In this document: in pieces, positions 1 to 8,595 of the stretch | Numbering within the stretch: the stretch's first letter is position 1 | Layout: each line of letters starts with the position of its first letter | NCBI GenBank assembly: GCA_019931245.1 | Contig: JAINDL010000050.1 | Coordinates: 1 to 56,212 of the forward strand | Direction of reading: 5' to 3' | DNA length: 56,212 nt | Source of the DNA: Bryobacteraceae bacterium CoA2 C42 | GTDB taxonomy: Bacteria > Acidobacteriota > Terriglobia > Bryobacterales > Bryobacteraceae | Made by a program: the position numbers and the translations under genes | Notes under the pieces: model-generated | Database searches by the model: none | What the model saw: only the letters and a program-made list of their open reading frames with translations | Told to the model about the DNA's origin: nothing

Positions 1-42
1 GGGGAGTACAGCGGGGGAGTACAGCGGGGGGGTACGGGGGGG
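1..42. repeat. G-rich short direct repeats at window edge
   Basis: A 13-base unit (GGGGAGTACAGCG) occurs twice in a row at 1-13 and 14-26. It is followed by G runs broken by GTAC. The stretch may be the end of a longer low-complexity array that begins outside the window. No coding function is apparent. Confidence 0.5.
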
Positions 43-60
43 GGGTACGGAGCGAGGGTC

Positions 61-1522
61 CGCAGGCTGCAAGAGAATTCTCTGCGATGGGGTACTTCTG
101 CCTGGCGTACGGACGGTAGCTTGGGGTATTGTTTTCAATCGAGTACGATGGTGCTTCGCAGTTTTGCCGGGCTGGGCCGCGAAGTCGGAGTTCGACGGGG
201 GGGCATGGGGCCGTTGCGGCTCTGGCGGCGTCCGGATGGGGAAGTTAGTGGTTTGATCTTGCTGGCGGCGGCGATTGAGGAAGAGAGCCGCGCCGCCGCG
301 ACCGAAGTGGAGATGGGTGGATGGCTCCGGGAGCCTGGTGGCATCGCCGAGAAGCAGGAGGCCGGAGGGTTCCTGCTGCCGTTGGGGATGCCCGCGGTCG
401 ATGACGGTGCTTTTTAGCTGACGGTGCTGTCTAAACGATCGAGTTTGCCGGGGATCGCGGCGAGGGGGGGGGAGGGGGAGTTTAGCGCGGAGATGGCTCG
501 GGAGGGCCAGGACGTGATCCTGATCGATCTCGAAGGGCCGGTGCTGATTCGCGTAGGTCAGGGTGGAATGTTGGGGGAGCTTGGGCGAACCCGAGATGGA
601 CCCGTTTGCCCTTGCTGGCTGGGAGTCTTTCCCAGGCTTCACGGAGGCTTGGGGCCTGGCGGAGTTGGCAGAAGAGGATGGCCGGGAACTGTTCCCAGCA
701 GCGAAGAGCGGGGGGGGGCGCTGGCCCTGGTGGTGACGGAGGATCTTTTCAAGGTCGTCCGGGGAACCTGCTCGAGTAGTTAGCTGAAAGTGCCGGATAG
801 TTGAGACCAGGCTGGGGTCGTTGTGGGGCTGGAGTCGATTTTTGCAGGAAGCGTCTTGGTACCCTGGCAAGGCCTCACCCTTCAGGGCGGTACGCTGATT
901 TGGACCCGATTGAGATATTGCAGGGGGGCGGAGGAACGATTGCGGTCGATGGGCAGTTGTCCGATCCACGCACTGCCACTGGTGGCGGTGATCCAGGACG
1001 AAGGTAGAGTCCCTGTGTCCCCGCCAGTTTGCCGCACCGGTCGAAAGGTTCGCCGCAAAACAGGAGGTTGTTCGGGCGGGGTTCTGGACGAGACTGAGGG
1101 ATTCCTGAATTTTCGTCTTTCTCCTTCGCCAGGACCTGGCGTCTTCCCGGGAGGGAGGACCACCTTAGAACGAATCTACTCGGCTGCCCAGGGAAAGTTA
1201 TCCGCAGGTGGTGCTGTTGTGCCGCGCCCTGCCGTACTTTGGGTTAGTACTATCGCTTCGCAATAGTAAGGGCGGACATTCGAGGATTTGCCGGCCCGGC
1301 TGAGTGCTCGGCGGAGTGGGCGGCTATGCCGGTGCGCGGGATTCGAGTCTGTGTGGCTCTTGCGCCGGCCGGTTGAAGCCGGGCGCGGCGCCCTTGGTGA
1401 CAGGGCGGGCTGGAGGCCGGTCCGGCCGGGAGGACTGTTGCGGCTCGGCGGCGGTAGAGGCGGCAGGTGCTCGTGTTGTGTCTGCTGCTTCCGGTGGGCC
1501 TGCCGATCGGTTTTGTGTCCTT
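61..1522. other. About 1.5 kb with no confident gene
   Basis: Both strands contain open frames of 60-150 codons, but none has a recognisable domain, a good ribosome binding site, or the codon pattern of the neighbouring genes. GC is high and the plus strand is G-rich, which by itself keeps antisense frames open. The segment could be decayed coding or mobile-element DNA, or a long spacer downstream of the minus-strand operon that ends at 1541. I cannot name a parent family for any part of it. Confidence 0.5.
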
Positions 1523-1554
1523 GATTACCGGCTTCGCGGATTACCGGCTTCGCG
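1523..1554. repeat. 16-bp tandem duplication at the stop codon of the prenyltransferase-cyclase gene
   Basis: The 16-mer GATTACCGGCTTCGCG is present twice back to back. The second copy contains the TAA stop of the minus-strand gene at 1541-1543. The neighbouring copy would give a similar Pro-Arg-Ser-Arg-stop ending in another frame, so the duplication buffers the 3' end against frame slips. Confidence 0.7.
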
Positions 1555-3547
1555 GGTAAGTGAAGAGACAGGGATCAAGGCCGGTTGGGCGGGATGCTTG
1601 TTCGGTGAGCGATCCGAGGGCGGTGGCAGTGGTGAAGACGCCATCGTGATCGAGATAGCAGGGCCCGGAGGCGAGATTGGTCCAGGGTTCGCGGTAGTTG
1701 GGGCGGGGAAGGCGCAGCCAGGCACCGGGCTCCCAGGAGCCGTCGGGTTTTTGCATGCGGGCCAGGGCATCGCGTTGTTGGGCGAAGGGCAGGCCGAGTT
1801 CGCGGCGGGTAAGGACGAGCAGCGCCAGTTCGAAGGCGCCGGTGGGGCTCCAGCGGCTGATTCCGTCGATGAGGCGCTGGCGGGGGGCGGGGGGCAGTTG
1901 GCGGCCGAAGACGCGGGCGACCCACCAGGCGGGGTAGAGGGGGGAGACCCACCAATAGGCGTTCCAGAGGCCATCGGGGCGCTGCCGGCCGAGAAGCCAG
2001 TCGAGGGTGCGGGCGGGGTCGGGCGGGGAGAGGTACTCGGCGACGACGGGGGTGACGTCGACGGTGCTTTCGCACCAGGCGCCGCCGGGCGGGGTGCCGT
2101 GGGGGTAGGTGGCGACGCCCCCATCGTCACGCCAGCAGGAGGCGAGGAAGCGGCGGACATCGACGGGGTGACCGGCGCGGGCGAGGGCGAGGGCGGCGAG
2201 GGCGGTGGAGTCGGCGTCTTCGGGGGTGGCGGCGTTGTAGCCCCAGGCACCGCGGGGGCCGCGGAGGGAAGCGAGATGTTCGCAGCCGAGTCCGGTGTGG
2301 AAGGCGACGTAGGCGGTGACCCAGTGATCGGCGGTGCCAACGGGGAGGGCGAAGCCGGACCAGCCGCCGGCGTGTTGGCGGCGGGCGGCAAGCCAGGCGA
2401 GGCCGGCGCGGGAGACCTCCGGCAGGTTGGTGTTCGCGGCCCGGGGGGAGAGGCGGGGGCGGGCGGGGGGGAGAGCGGGGGGAGGGGGTTCGAGGTAGAT
2501 ATTGGCCCGGCGGGTGCCGGAGGGGTCGGTGCGGAGGCCGATGAGGCGATGGATGGTGGGTTGGTGGCCGGGAGGGGCGAGGGCGGCGAGGGCGTCTTCG
2601 TAGGGCCCGGCGGGGATGGCCATGCGGTGGAGGAGGTGGCGGACGCGGGCGGCGGTGGTTTGCTCCGTGGGGCTTGGCCGGTTGAGTTCGAGTTCGGTTT
2701 TGAGGGCGGGGGGCTGGTCGGCCGGGGGGAATTCGAGCGAGACGACGATGGCGCCGGGGGGGGCGGGCGTTCGGGAGGGAGGGGCGAAGATTTCGAGCAG
2801 GAGGCGGGCGTGTTCTTCGGCGTGGGGGTAGCCGCAGGCGAGATACCAGCGGGAGAGCCAGGAGGTGGTTTCGACGGCGCCGGAGCGGAAGTAGATTTTT
2901 ACGCCGCCGATGCCGGACGGGCTGAGGGCGATGGCGATGCCGGCGGGCCAGGAGTCGCGGGAGGCGAGGCGGGAGCAGTGACAGAGCGATTCGAGGGCGG
3001 TGGTGCGGCCGAGGGTGGCAAGGAGTTGGCCGGCGCGCCGCCAGCGGGAGGCGGGGTCGCCGGCGGTGAGGTTGCAGTAGATTTTGAGGGCGATGTGGTT
3101 GCCGACGGCGCCGGCGGCGGACCAGAGGGCGCTGCGCCAGTGGGCGGGCCAAGCGTTGGGGAGGAGGTGCTGGCGGGTGAGCTGTTCGGCTTGGAGGGCG
3201 GCGTTTTCGGCGCCGATGAGGCGGGCGGCTTGCTGGAGGCGGGCGAAGGAGTTGGCGAGGCGCTCGGGGCCGGGGGCGCCGACGGGTCCGCATTCGGTGA
3301 GGAAGCGGACGGAGGGTAGGGGTTCTCCGGCGGCGACGGACCACTGGAGGGGGAGTCCGCTGGCGTTGATGTGGGAGAGGCCGGGGTAGTGGGGCTCGGC
3401 GGGGCGGTCGAGGGCATCGCCGGAGAGAAGGGAGAAGACCTGCTGGAGGCGGCGTTGGTTGGCGGGGGGGAGTCCGGCGGCCGCCGAGAGCAGGTGGAGC
3501 TGCTGTTCGGCGGCCTCGCGGAGCAGGGGTAGGGCGGTGGCGGACAT
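1541..3547 (-). CDS. ABBA prenyltransferase / class II terpene-cyclase-like fusion protein
   Basis: This 668-residue protein has two halves. Residues about 55-355 look like an ABBA (DMATS-type) aromatic prenyltransferase: a Pro-rich strand near 65-82 ending in LRF-like SVRF, then repeated strand motifs KIY (155-157), KIY (217-219), LKTELEL (282-288) and NIYLEP (349-354), the Lys/Tyr pattern that binds the prenyl diphosphate in that fold. Residues about 375-645 resemble the alpha/alpha toroid of squalene-hopene and class II diterpene cyclases, with GGW and PDGxW repeat-like motifs (394-396, 524-528, 601-604) and DADST at 444-448, which matches the DxDDT acid motif and keeps its central Asp. 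The ATG at 3547 is chosen because the longer frame runs 160 bases into the upstream gene. It is the last gene of a three-gene operon, 7 bases after the Gly-rich gene. There is no signal peptide, so it is probably cytoplasmic. Fold assignments are by eye; substrate unknown. Confidence 0.7.
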   Translation of the reverse strand: MSATALPLLREAAEQQLHLLSAAAGLPPANQRRLQQVFSLLSGDALDRPAEPHYPGLSHINASGLPLQWSVAAGEPLPSVRFLTECGPVGAPGPERLANSFARLQQAARLIGAENAALQAEQLTRQHLLPNAWPAHWRSALWSAAGAVGNHIALKIYCNLTAGDPASRWRRAGQLLATLGRTTALESLCHCSRLASRDSWPAGIAIALSPSGIGGVKIYFRSGAVETTSWLSRWYLACGYPHAEEHARLLLEIFAPPSRTPAPPGAIVVSLEFPPADQPPALKTELELNRPSPTEQTTAARVRHLLHRMAIPAGPYEDALAALAPPGHQPTIHRLIGLRTDPSGTRRANIYLEPPPPALPPARPRLSPRAANTNLPEVSRAGLAWLAARRQHAGGWSGFALPVGTADHWVTAYVAFHTGLGCEHLASLRGPRGAWGYNAATPEDADSTALAALALARAGHPVDVRRFLASCWRDDGGVATYPHGTPPGGAWCESTVDVTPVVAEYLSPPDPARTLDWLLGRQRPDGLWNAYWWVSPLYPAWWVARVFGRQLPPAPRQRLIDGISRWSPTGAFELALLVLTRRELGLPFAQQRDALARMQKPDGSWEPGAWLRLPRPNYREPWTNLASGPCYLDHDGVFTTATALGSLTEQASRPTGLDPCLFTYPRSR

Positions 3548-3554
3548 GCGGGGG

Positions 3555-4205
3555 TTAAGCCGACTGCTCGATGATATTGATGGAGCCATCTCCGCCGCCG
3601 GTACCGTTCTGGCTGGTGGCGCCGTTGGCGCCGGGGTTGCCCTGGCTACCGGCGTTGCGACCGTTGCCGCGCTGACCGCGAGCGCCGCCCGGGCCGGCCG
3701 CACCGCCGAAGCCGGGTTGGCCGCCTTCGGCGTTGGCGTTGAGGGTTCCGGTGGTGATGTTTTCGGCGACTACCTGGATATTGCCTCCTTTGCCGCCGTT
3801 GCCGCCGCGGCCGCCTTCGCCGCCGGTGCCTCCGTTACCGCCGTTGCCGCCGTCGCCCTGGTCCTCGCAGCCGGAGCCGCTGCCGCCATCGCCGCCTGGG
3901 CCGCCTGCGCCACCGGGGCCGCCGTTGCCGCCGTTGCCGCCGTTTCCGCCGCGGGTGTCGATATCGACGCCGACGATGAAGTCGGAGACCTGAATCAATA
4001 CGTCGCTGCCGTTGCTACCGTTCTGGCCGGCGTTGCCGGGAGAGCCGTCGAGTCCGCGTCCTCCGTTGCCGCCGTTACCGGCGGGGTCGTCGCCGTCCCA
4101 ATTGCAGACGGCCGCGCGGCCGGGGGTGCCATCAAAACCGGGCTGGCCCGCGGTTCCCGCGCTGCCGGCCGCTCCATCCGAACCTCTTGCGACAATGTTT
4201 GGCAT
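3555..4205 (-). CDS. Glycine-rich, polyglycine-II/collagen-like protein
   Basis: The 216-residue product is built mainly of GGxGGx and GxN/GxP triplets, as in bacterial collagen-like or polyglycine-II helical bundle proteins. Two short beta-strand-like inserts interrupt it (about residues 69-82 with DVLIQVSDFIVG, and about 142-156 with NIQVVAENIT). Two isolated cysteines (VCNWD and GCEDQ) could form a disulfide. There is no signal peptide or membrane segment. A good Shine-Dalgarno (AGGAG) lies 8 bases before the ATG and overlaps the stop of the upstream gene, so the two are probably translationally coupled. It is followed after 7 bases by the prenyltransferase-cyclase gene. Function is unknown; scaffold, surface or substrate-protein roles are all possible. 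Confidence 0.7.
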   Translation of the reverse strand: MPNIVARGSDGAAGSAGTAGQPGFDGTPGRAAVCNWDGDDPAGNGGNGGRGLDGSPGNAGQNGSNGSDVLIQVSDFIVGVDIDTRGGNGGNGGNGGPGGAGGPGGDGGSGSGCEDQGDGGNGGNGGTGGEGGRGGNGGKGGNIQVVAENITTGTLNANAEGGQPGFGGAAGPGGARGQRGNGRNAGSQGNPGANGATSQNGTGGGDGSINIIEQSA

Positions 4206-4216
4206 CTGATTTGCTC

Positions 4217-4915
4217 CTAAGATTCTTTCAAGAAAGTGGTGTTTTTAATGAGGTTTGGAGTAGCCGTAATGCCAGTCCATTTATTTTTGTAATCTCCATT
4301 AAAGTTTTGGCAATTAATGGTGATTGGGCCCTGGCAAACGATACGACCGGAACCATGGATACGGATATTGCGCGCATAGAGGGCGTGGGTGCCCGGAGCG
4401 ATGACGAGGGTGGCGCCGTCCTGGATTTCGATGTTCGCGAGGAAGGCGAGGTTGAGGACGGCGTCGGTGAGTTGGACGTAGCGGTCGAGGAAGGCCTTCT
4501 GGGAGGCGGAGGCGCGGGCGCCACTTCTGACATAGTTGCGGGCGTCGAGGCGGGCGGCGGAGAGGGCTTTGCCGCGCACGGCGGGTTCCGGGGAGTCGAG
4601 TTCGTCGATATTGCGGAAACGGCTGGGCTTGCTGCACCCGCATCCTGGCGTGGCGCCGGGTTGGGCGGAGGCGAAGGCGGCGACGGAGGGAGAGACGCCG
4701 ACGAGCTGACGGATCTCATCGATCGACCGCGGTTTCATTTGTCGGAAGGCGGCGCGAAAGCGTTCCGATTCGAAGGTGAGCAGAACGGTCTCGCCCTTTT
4801 CGACCTTGAGACCGGCCCCATCGGCAGCCACGCCACAGTCTTTGGAGACTTGGTCGAATTGCATGGCGAGGAGCTTTCCCAGTGACGGTCGGTTGACACC
4901 AGATTTTAGTTCCAT
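4217..4915 (-). CDS. Unknown protein, first gene of the prenyltransferase-cyclase operon
   Basis: This 232-residue protein belongs to no family I recognise. The N-terminal half is mixed and hydrophilic. A GCGC cysteine cluster lies near residue 93 (PGCGCSKP), then a helical stretch rich in Ala and Arg. The last 70 residues have short repeating strands (DGATLVIAPG, ARNIRIHGSG, GPITINCQN) like a small right-handed beta-solenoid. No signal peptide is seen. The start has a Shine-Dalgarno (AAGGA) at a normal distance. It heads the operon and is transcribed divergently from the Oar receptor; the 222 bases between them must hold both promoters. Its solenoid and the Gly-rich protein next door suggest proteins that assemble together, but this is inference. 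Confidence 0.7.
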   Translation of the reverse strand: MELKSGVNRPSLGKLLAMQFDQVSKDCGVAADGAGLKVEKGETVLLTFESERFRAAFRQMKPRSIDEIRQLVGVSPSVAAFASAQPGATPGCGCSKPSRFRNIDELDSPEPAVRGKALSAARLDARNYVRSGARASASQKAFLDRYVQLTDAVLNLAFLANIEIQDGATLVIAPGTHALYARNIRIHGSGRIVCQGPITINCQNFNGDYKNKWTGITATPNLIKNTTFLKES

Positions 4916-5137
4916 CTTGATTGTTCCTTTGTGAATTCCTGCGAAAATCGCATCTGGATAGTCAGTGAAAAGAAGGGCCCAAGGGTTACAAAAGTTTTCG
5001 GGGGAACTTTTGCGGCCGGGGTGGGGGTGGGGAGGTGCGGGGGGAGGGGAGGGTTCGAGACGGTAGCCGGGGTTGTCCGCTCCCGCGCCCTCGGGAGCTT
5101 TTCGTTTTGGGTTACCATCAACTTACGAGGTATTCTC

Positions 5138-8100
5138 ATGAGAAGCTTAAATCGATCTTTAACCAGGGGTCTTGTTTGTCTACTCGCGGGCGCCAGTTTT
5201 GCCAGCGCGCAGACAATTACCGGCTCCGTTACAGGTACCGTCACCGATCCTTCGGGCGCAATTGTGGCCGGCGGGTCCGTCGTGGCCACCAACAGCGACA
5301 CCGGGGTGCGCACTACGCTTACCGCGAACAACGAGGGCATTTACACGTTTCCGTTCCTCCGGATCGGGAGCTACACCATCTCTTTCGAGGCCAAGGGCTT
5401 TAAGAAGTCCGTGATTGGTCCGTTTAAACTCGAAGCTAACCAGGTGGCGCGTATTGACGCCAAACTCGAGCTTGGCGACATCAGCCAAACCGTGGAAGTT
5501 ACCGACGTGGGTCCGCTGCTGCAGACGGAGACGCAGGCGACGGGCGACACGCTGAGTTCGACCAAGTTGACCAGCATTCCGCTGAACGGCCGGAACTTCG
5601 CTTCGCTAACCCTGCTGATTCCGGGCGCGGTTTCGACCTCGCCGGGCGCTATGAACACGGCGGCCCGCTTTCAGGGTTCCGGTTCGCGGCCGCAGGTGAA
5701 TGGCAACCGCGAACAGACCAACAACTTCCTACTGGATGGCGTGGACATCAACCAATCGGTGGACAACCAGATTGGCTACCAGCCGAGCGTGGATGCGCTC
5801 GAAGAAGTGAAGGTAGTCACGGGCAACGCCGGCGCCGAGTTTGGCAACGTGGGCGGCGCGAGCGTCGTGATGTCGATCAAGTCCGGAACGAACGAGTTCC
5901 ACGGGAACGCGTTTGAGTTTCTGCGGAACGAGAAACTGGACGCCAACGGGTTTTTCGCCAACCGCAACCGGACGCAGCGGCAGGCGCTGCGCCAGAACAT
6001 TTTTGGCGGCACGTTTGGCGGCCCGATTCAGCGGAACAAGATGTTCTTCTTCGTGGACTACGAACAGACTGAGCGGCGGATTGCGGGTCCGGCGACGGCG
6101 TCGGTGGCCCCGGCCGCCTGGCGCGCCGGTGACCTGAGCCAGTTTCTGACCGTCGCCAACCAGGTGGTTCGCGACCCGGCGACGGGCGCCAGCCTAGCGT
6201 CGCGCACCCCGTTTCCGAACAACCAGATTCCGGTTTCTCGCTTCAGCAATACGGCGCGGTTCCTGTTCGGCAATCCGTCGCTGTATCCGTTGGCAAACAA
6301 CACCGGCGTGGGGAGCCTGGGGGTGAGCAGCAACTACATTGGGGGCACCCGCAACTTCCTGTCGAACAAGCAGGGCGATGCGAAGCTGGACTATCGGATT
6401 TCGGAGAAGGACAACCTGATGTGGCGCTATTCGCGGGCCTTTTACGACACTTTCGGCTCGCAGGCGGCTCTTCCGATCTTCATGACGGGCGGCAACCAGG
6501 GTCCGACGTGGTCGACGGTGGGGAACTGGACGCGCACGTGGAACGCGCAGTTGGTTTCGGATAACCGCTTTTCGTACAGCAGCGTCGGCATTGACGACCG
6601 GACGGTGGACTGGTCCGGGCAGTTGGGCGCCGATGGGAACCAGAAGTTCGGGATTCCCGGCGGTCAGCCGATTCCCGGCCTTTCGGCTTTCGGCATTGGC
6701 GAGCAGCTCAGCGGCGCGGGCGCCGCGGCGACGATTGCCACGACCCGCGACAAGAAGTATCAGTTCCAGTCGAACAACACCTACCAGGCCGGCGCGCACG
6801 TGCTGAAGTTTGGGGTGAACCTGCTGCGGAACATTCAGACCCGCTACTACGCCGGCAACAACGGCGCGCTGGGGTCTTTTGGATATAACGGTGCTTACTC
6901 GGGACTGACGATTGGCGACTTCCTGCTCGATACGCTCGCGTCGAAGGGCCGGGGCGCGGTGGCTCCTCCGTGGAACCACATGGGTTGGCGGAACATCATT
7001 TTCGTGCAGGACAGCTGGAAGGTAACGCGCAGCCTGACGTTTAACTTTGGTCTGAGCTGGGAGTACACCTCGCCGATCTATGAGAAAGAGGACCGGCAGG
7101 TGAACATCAACACGTTTACGGGCGAACTGATCTACCCGGGCAAGACGCAGTACGGCCGGGCGCTCTATAACGCCTACAAGAGGCAGTTCAACCCGAACCT
7201 CGGCCTGGCGTACACGATCAATCAGAAGACGGTTGTTCGCGCCGCGTACCGTCTTTCGAACTTCCTCGAAGGCACGGGGGCGAACCTGCGCCTTCCGCTG
7301 AATCCGCCGTTTTTCACCGAGTCCAACGTGACGTATGACGTGAACGCTCCGGGCCGGATTGCGACCGGCTTCGGCGACCTGATTGCGCGCGGCGACCTGA
7401 CCGGTCCGCGGTCGAGCCCGACGGCGGCCCCGTTCTATCAGGGCCGGGCGTGGGACCTGAACCTGCGGCCGCAGATGACCAACCAGTTCAACTTCGCGAT
7501 TGAGCGGGAGATCGACAAGGCCACGAGCGTGAACATCGCCTATGTGGGCCAGCGCGGTACGCACCTGGTGATTCCGCACGAGGCGAATAACCCGCTGCCG
7601 GGCACGGGTCCTTTCAGTACGTGGGCGCCGATCAACGATCGCCGTCCGCTGGCGCGGGTGTTGCCGAACGTGGGCAACATTGCGCTGACCGAGTCGAGCG
7701 GCACGAGCTGGTACAACGCGATGCAGCTATCCGGTCGCCGCCGCATGACGGGCGGGTTCGAGATGCTGTTTCAGTACACCTACTCGAAGACGAACACGGA
7801 CGGGCTGGGCTACTACGGCTGCGGCGGCGTGAACGCCGAGGGGGCGTACTGGCAGGATGCCTACAATCGCCGGGGCAATTACGGTCCGGCCTGCTTTGAC
7901 GTGCGGCATAACTTCACGACGGCCGGCATCTACAATCTGCCGTTCGGCAAGGGCCAGAAGTTTGGCTCGGGCATGAGCAAGGCGGCGGATCTGGTGCTGG
8001 GCGGCTGGAACATCAACTACAACCTGGCGCGGCGCGGCGGCTTCCCGGTGACGGTGTTTGCGAGCCAGCAGAATACGAACTCCGGGCGGTCGCCCCGCGG

Positions 8101-8500
8101 CAACGCGCGGGCGAACCGTTACCGGCCGGCCAACTTCTCCGGTACCCGTACCGTGGACAGCTGGTTTGGCAAGGTGTTCACGGCGAGCGACTTCTGCGCG
8201 GCGGGCGTGGATAACGGCACCTGTGCCTACGGCGTACCGGCTCTGGGCGAATTTGGTTCGTCGGGTGTGGGTACCGAGCGGGCGCCGGGCTTCTTCAACC
8301 TGGATACTTCGATTGGCAAGACGTTCCGCTTCACGGAGCGCCACCGCCTCGAGTTCCGGACGGAGATGTTCAACGTGCTGAACTTCGTGAACTGGGGTCC
8401 TCCCGGACGCGATATCAACTCGCCTTCCACGTTTGGCCAGATCACCGGGCAGATTGGATCGCCCCGCAACATTCAGTTTGGTCTGAAGTACTTCTTTTAG
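5138..8500 (+). CDS. Oar-like TonB-dependent outer-membrane receptor
   Basis: The 1120-residue product has a signal peptide ending near ASAQ (residue about 24), a carboxypeptidase-regulatory-like beta-sandwich (about 25-110, GTVTDPSGA and GVRTTLTANNEG), a TonB plug (about 145-260, with NGRNF and NNFLLDGVDIN) and a long beta-barrel that ends in Phe-Phe, as outer-membrane barrels do. This architecture is the Oar family, strongly expanded in Acidobacteria, where members take up oligosaccharides or peptides. The ATG at 5138 is preferred over the in-frame start at 4931 because it opens directly into the signal peptide and has GAGG 7 bases upstream. A factor-independent terminator follows at 8525. 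The substrate cannot be read from sequence. Confidence 0.92.
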   Translation: MRSLNRSLTRGLVCLLAGASFASAQTITGSVTGTVTDPSGAIVAGGSVVATNSDTGVRTTLTANNEGIYTFPFLRIGSYTISFEAKGFKKSVIGPFKLEANQVARIDAKLELGDISQTVEVTDVGPLLQTETQATGDTLSSTKLTSIPLNGRNFASLTLLIPGAVSTSPGAMNTAARFQGSGSRPQVNGNREQTNNFLLDGVDINQSVDNQIGYQPSVDALEEVKVVTGNAGAEFGNVGGASVVMSIKSGTNEFHGNAFEFLRNEKLDANGFFANRNRTQRQALRQNIFGGTFGGPIQRNKMFFFVDYEQTERRIAGPATASVAPAAWRAGDLSQFLTVANQVVRDPATGASLASRTPFPNNQIPVSRFSNTARFLFGNPSLYPLANNTGVGSLGVSSNYIGGTRNFLSNKQGDAKLDYRISEKDNLMWRYSRAFYDTFGSQAALPIFMTGGNQGPTWSTVGNWTRTWNAQLVSDNRFSYSSVGIDDRTVDWSGQLGADGNQKFGIPGGQPIPGLSAFGIGEQLSGAGAAATIATTRDKKYQFQSNNTYQAGAHVLKFGVNLLRNIQTRYYAGNNGALGSFGYNGAYSGLTIGDFLLDTLASKGRGAVAPPWNHMGWRNIIFVQDSWKVTRSLTFNFGLSWEYTSPIYEKEDRQVNINTFTGELIYPGKTQYGRALYNAYKRQFNPNLGLAYTINQKTVVRAAYRLSNFLEGTGANLRLPLNPPFFTESNVTYDVNAPGRIATGFGDLIARGDLTGPRSSPTAAPFYQGRAWDLNLRPQMTNQFNFAIEREIDKATSVNIAYVGQRGTHLVIPHEANNPLPGTGPFSTWAPINDRRPLARVLPNVGNIALTESSGTSWYNAMQLSGRRRMTGGFEMLFQYTYSKTNTDGLGYYGCGGVNAEGAYWQDAYNRRGNYGPACFDVRHNFTTAGIYNLPFGKGQKFGSGMSKAADLVLGGWNINYNLARRGGFPVTVFASQQNTNSGRSPRGNARANRYRPANFSGTRTVDSWFGKVFTASDFCAAGVDNGTCAYGVPALGEFGSSGVGTERAPGFFNLDTSIGKTFRFTERHRLEFRTEMFNVLNFVNWGPPGRDINSPSTFGQITGQIGSPRNIQFGLKYFF

Positions 8501-8524
8501 AGCTTCAGCCGCTGGTAACTGAGC

Positions 8525-8563
8525 AAAGGCCTTCGCCCTTACCGGGCGGAGGTCTTTGCTTTT
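8525..8563 (+). terminator. Rho-independent terminator after the Oar gene
   Basis: A 14-base stem (8525-8538 pairing with 8544-8557, with two wobbles or mismatches) and a 5-base loop TTACC are followed by GCTTTT. It lies 24 bases after the Oar stop codon and before the next gene, so it separates two transcription units. Confidence 0.75.
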
Positions 8564-8595
8564 GCGCGGAGGTGATAGGCTTTGGTTAAGTTCCC

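Noticed and set aside
1330-1380. tRNA-like T-arm GATTCGAGTC
   Set aside because: No matching acceptor, D or anticodon arms flank it.
1304-3319. 671-codon plus-strand open frame
   Set aside because: It is antisense to the prenyltransferase-cyclase gene, is almost only Gly/Ala/Glu/Val, and arises from the composition of the coding strand. No domain is seen.
3459-4220. 253-codon plus-strand Ala/Val-rich frame
   Set aside because: It is the complement of the Gly-rich gene. The minus-strand gene has a good ribosome binding site and fits the operon spacing.
6194-7579. 461-codon minus-strand frame inside the Oar receptor
   Set aside because: The plus-strand protein has full family motifs; the antisense product is Arg/Pro-rich without domains.
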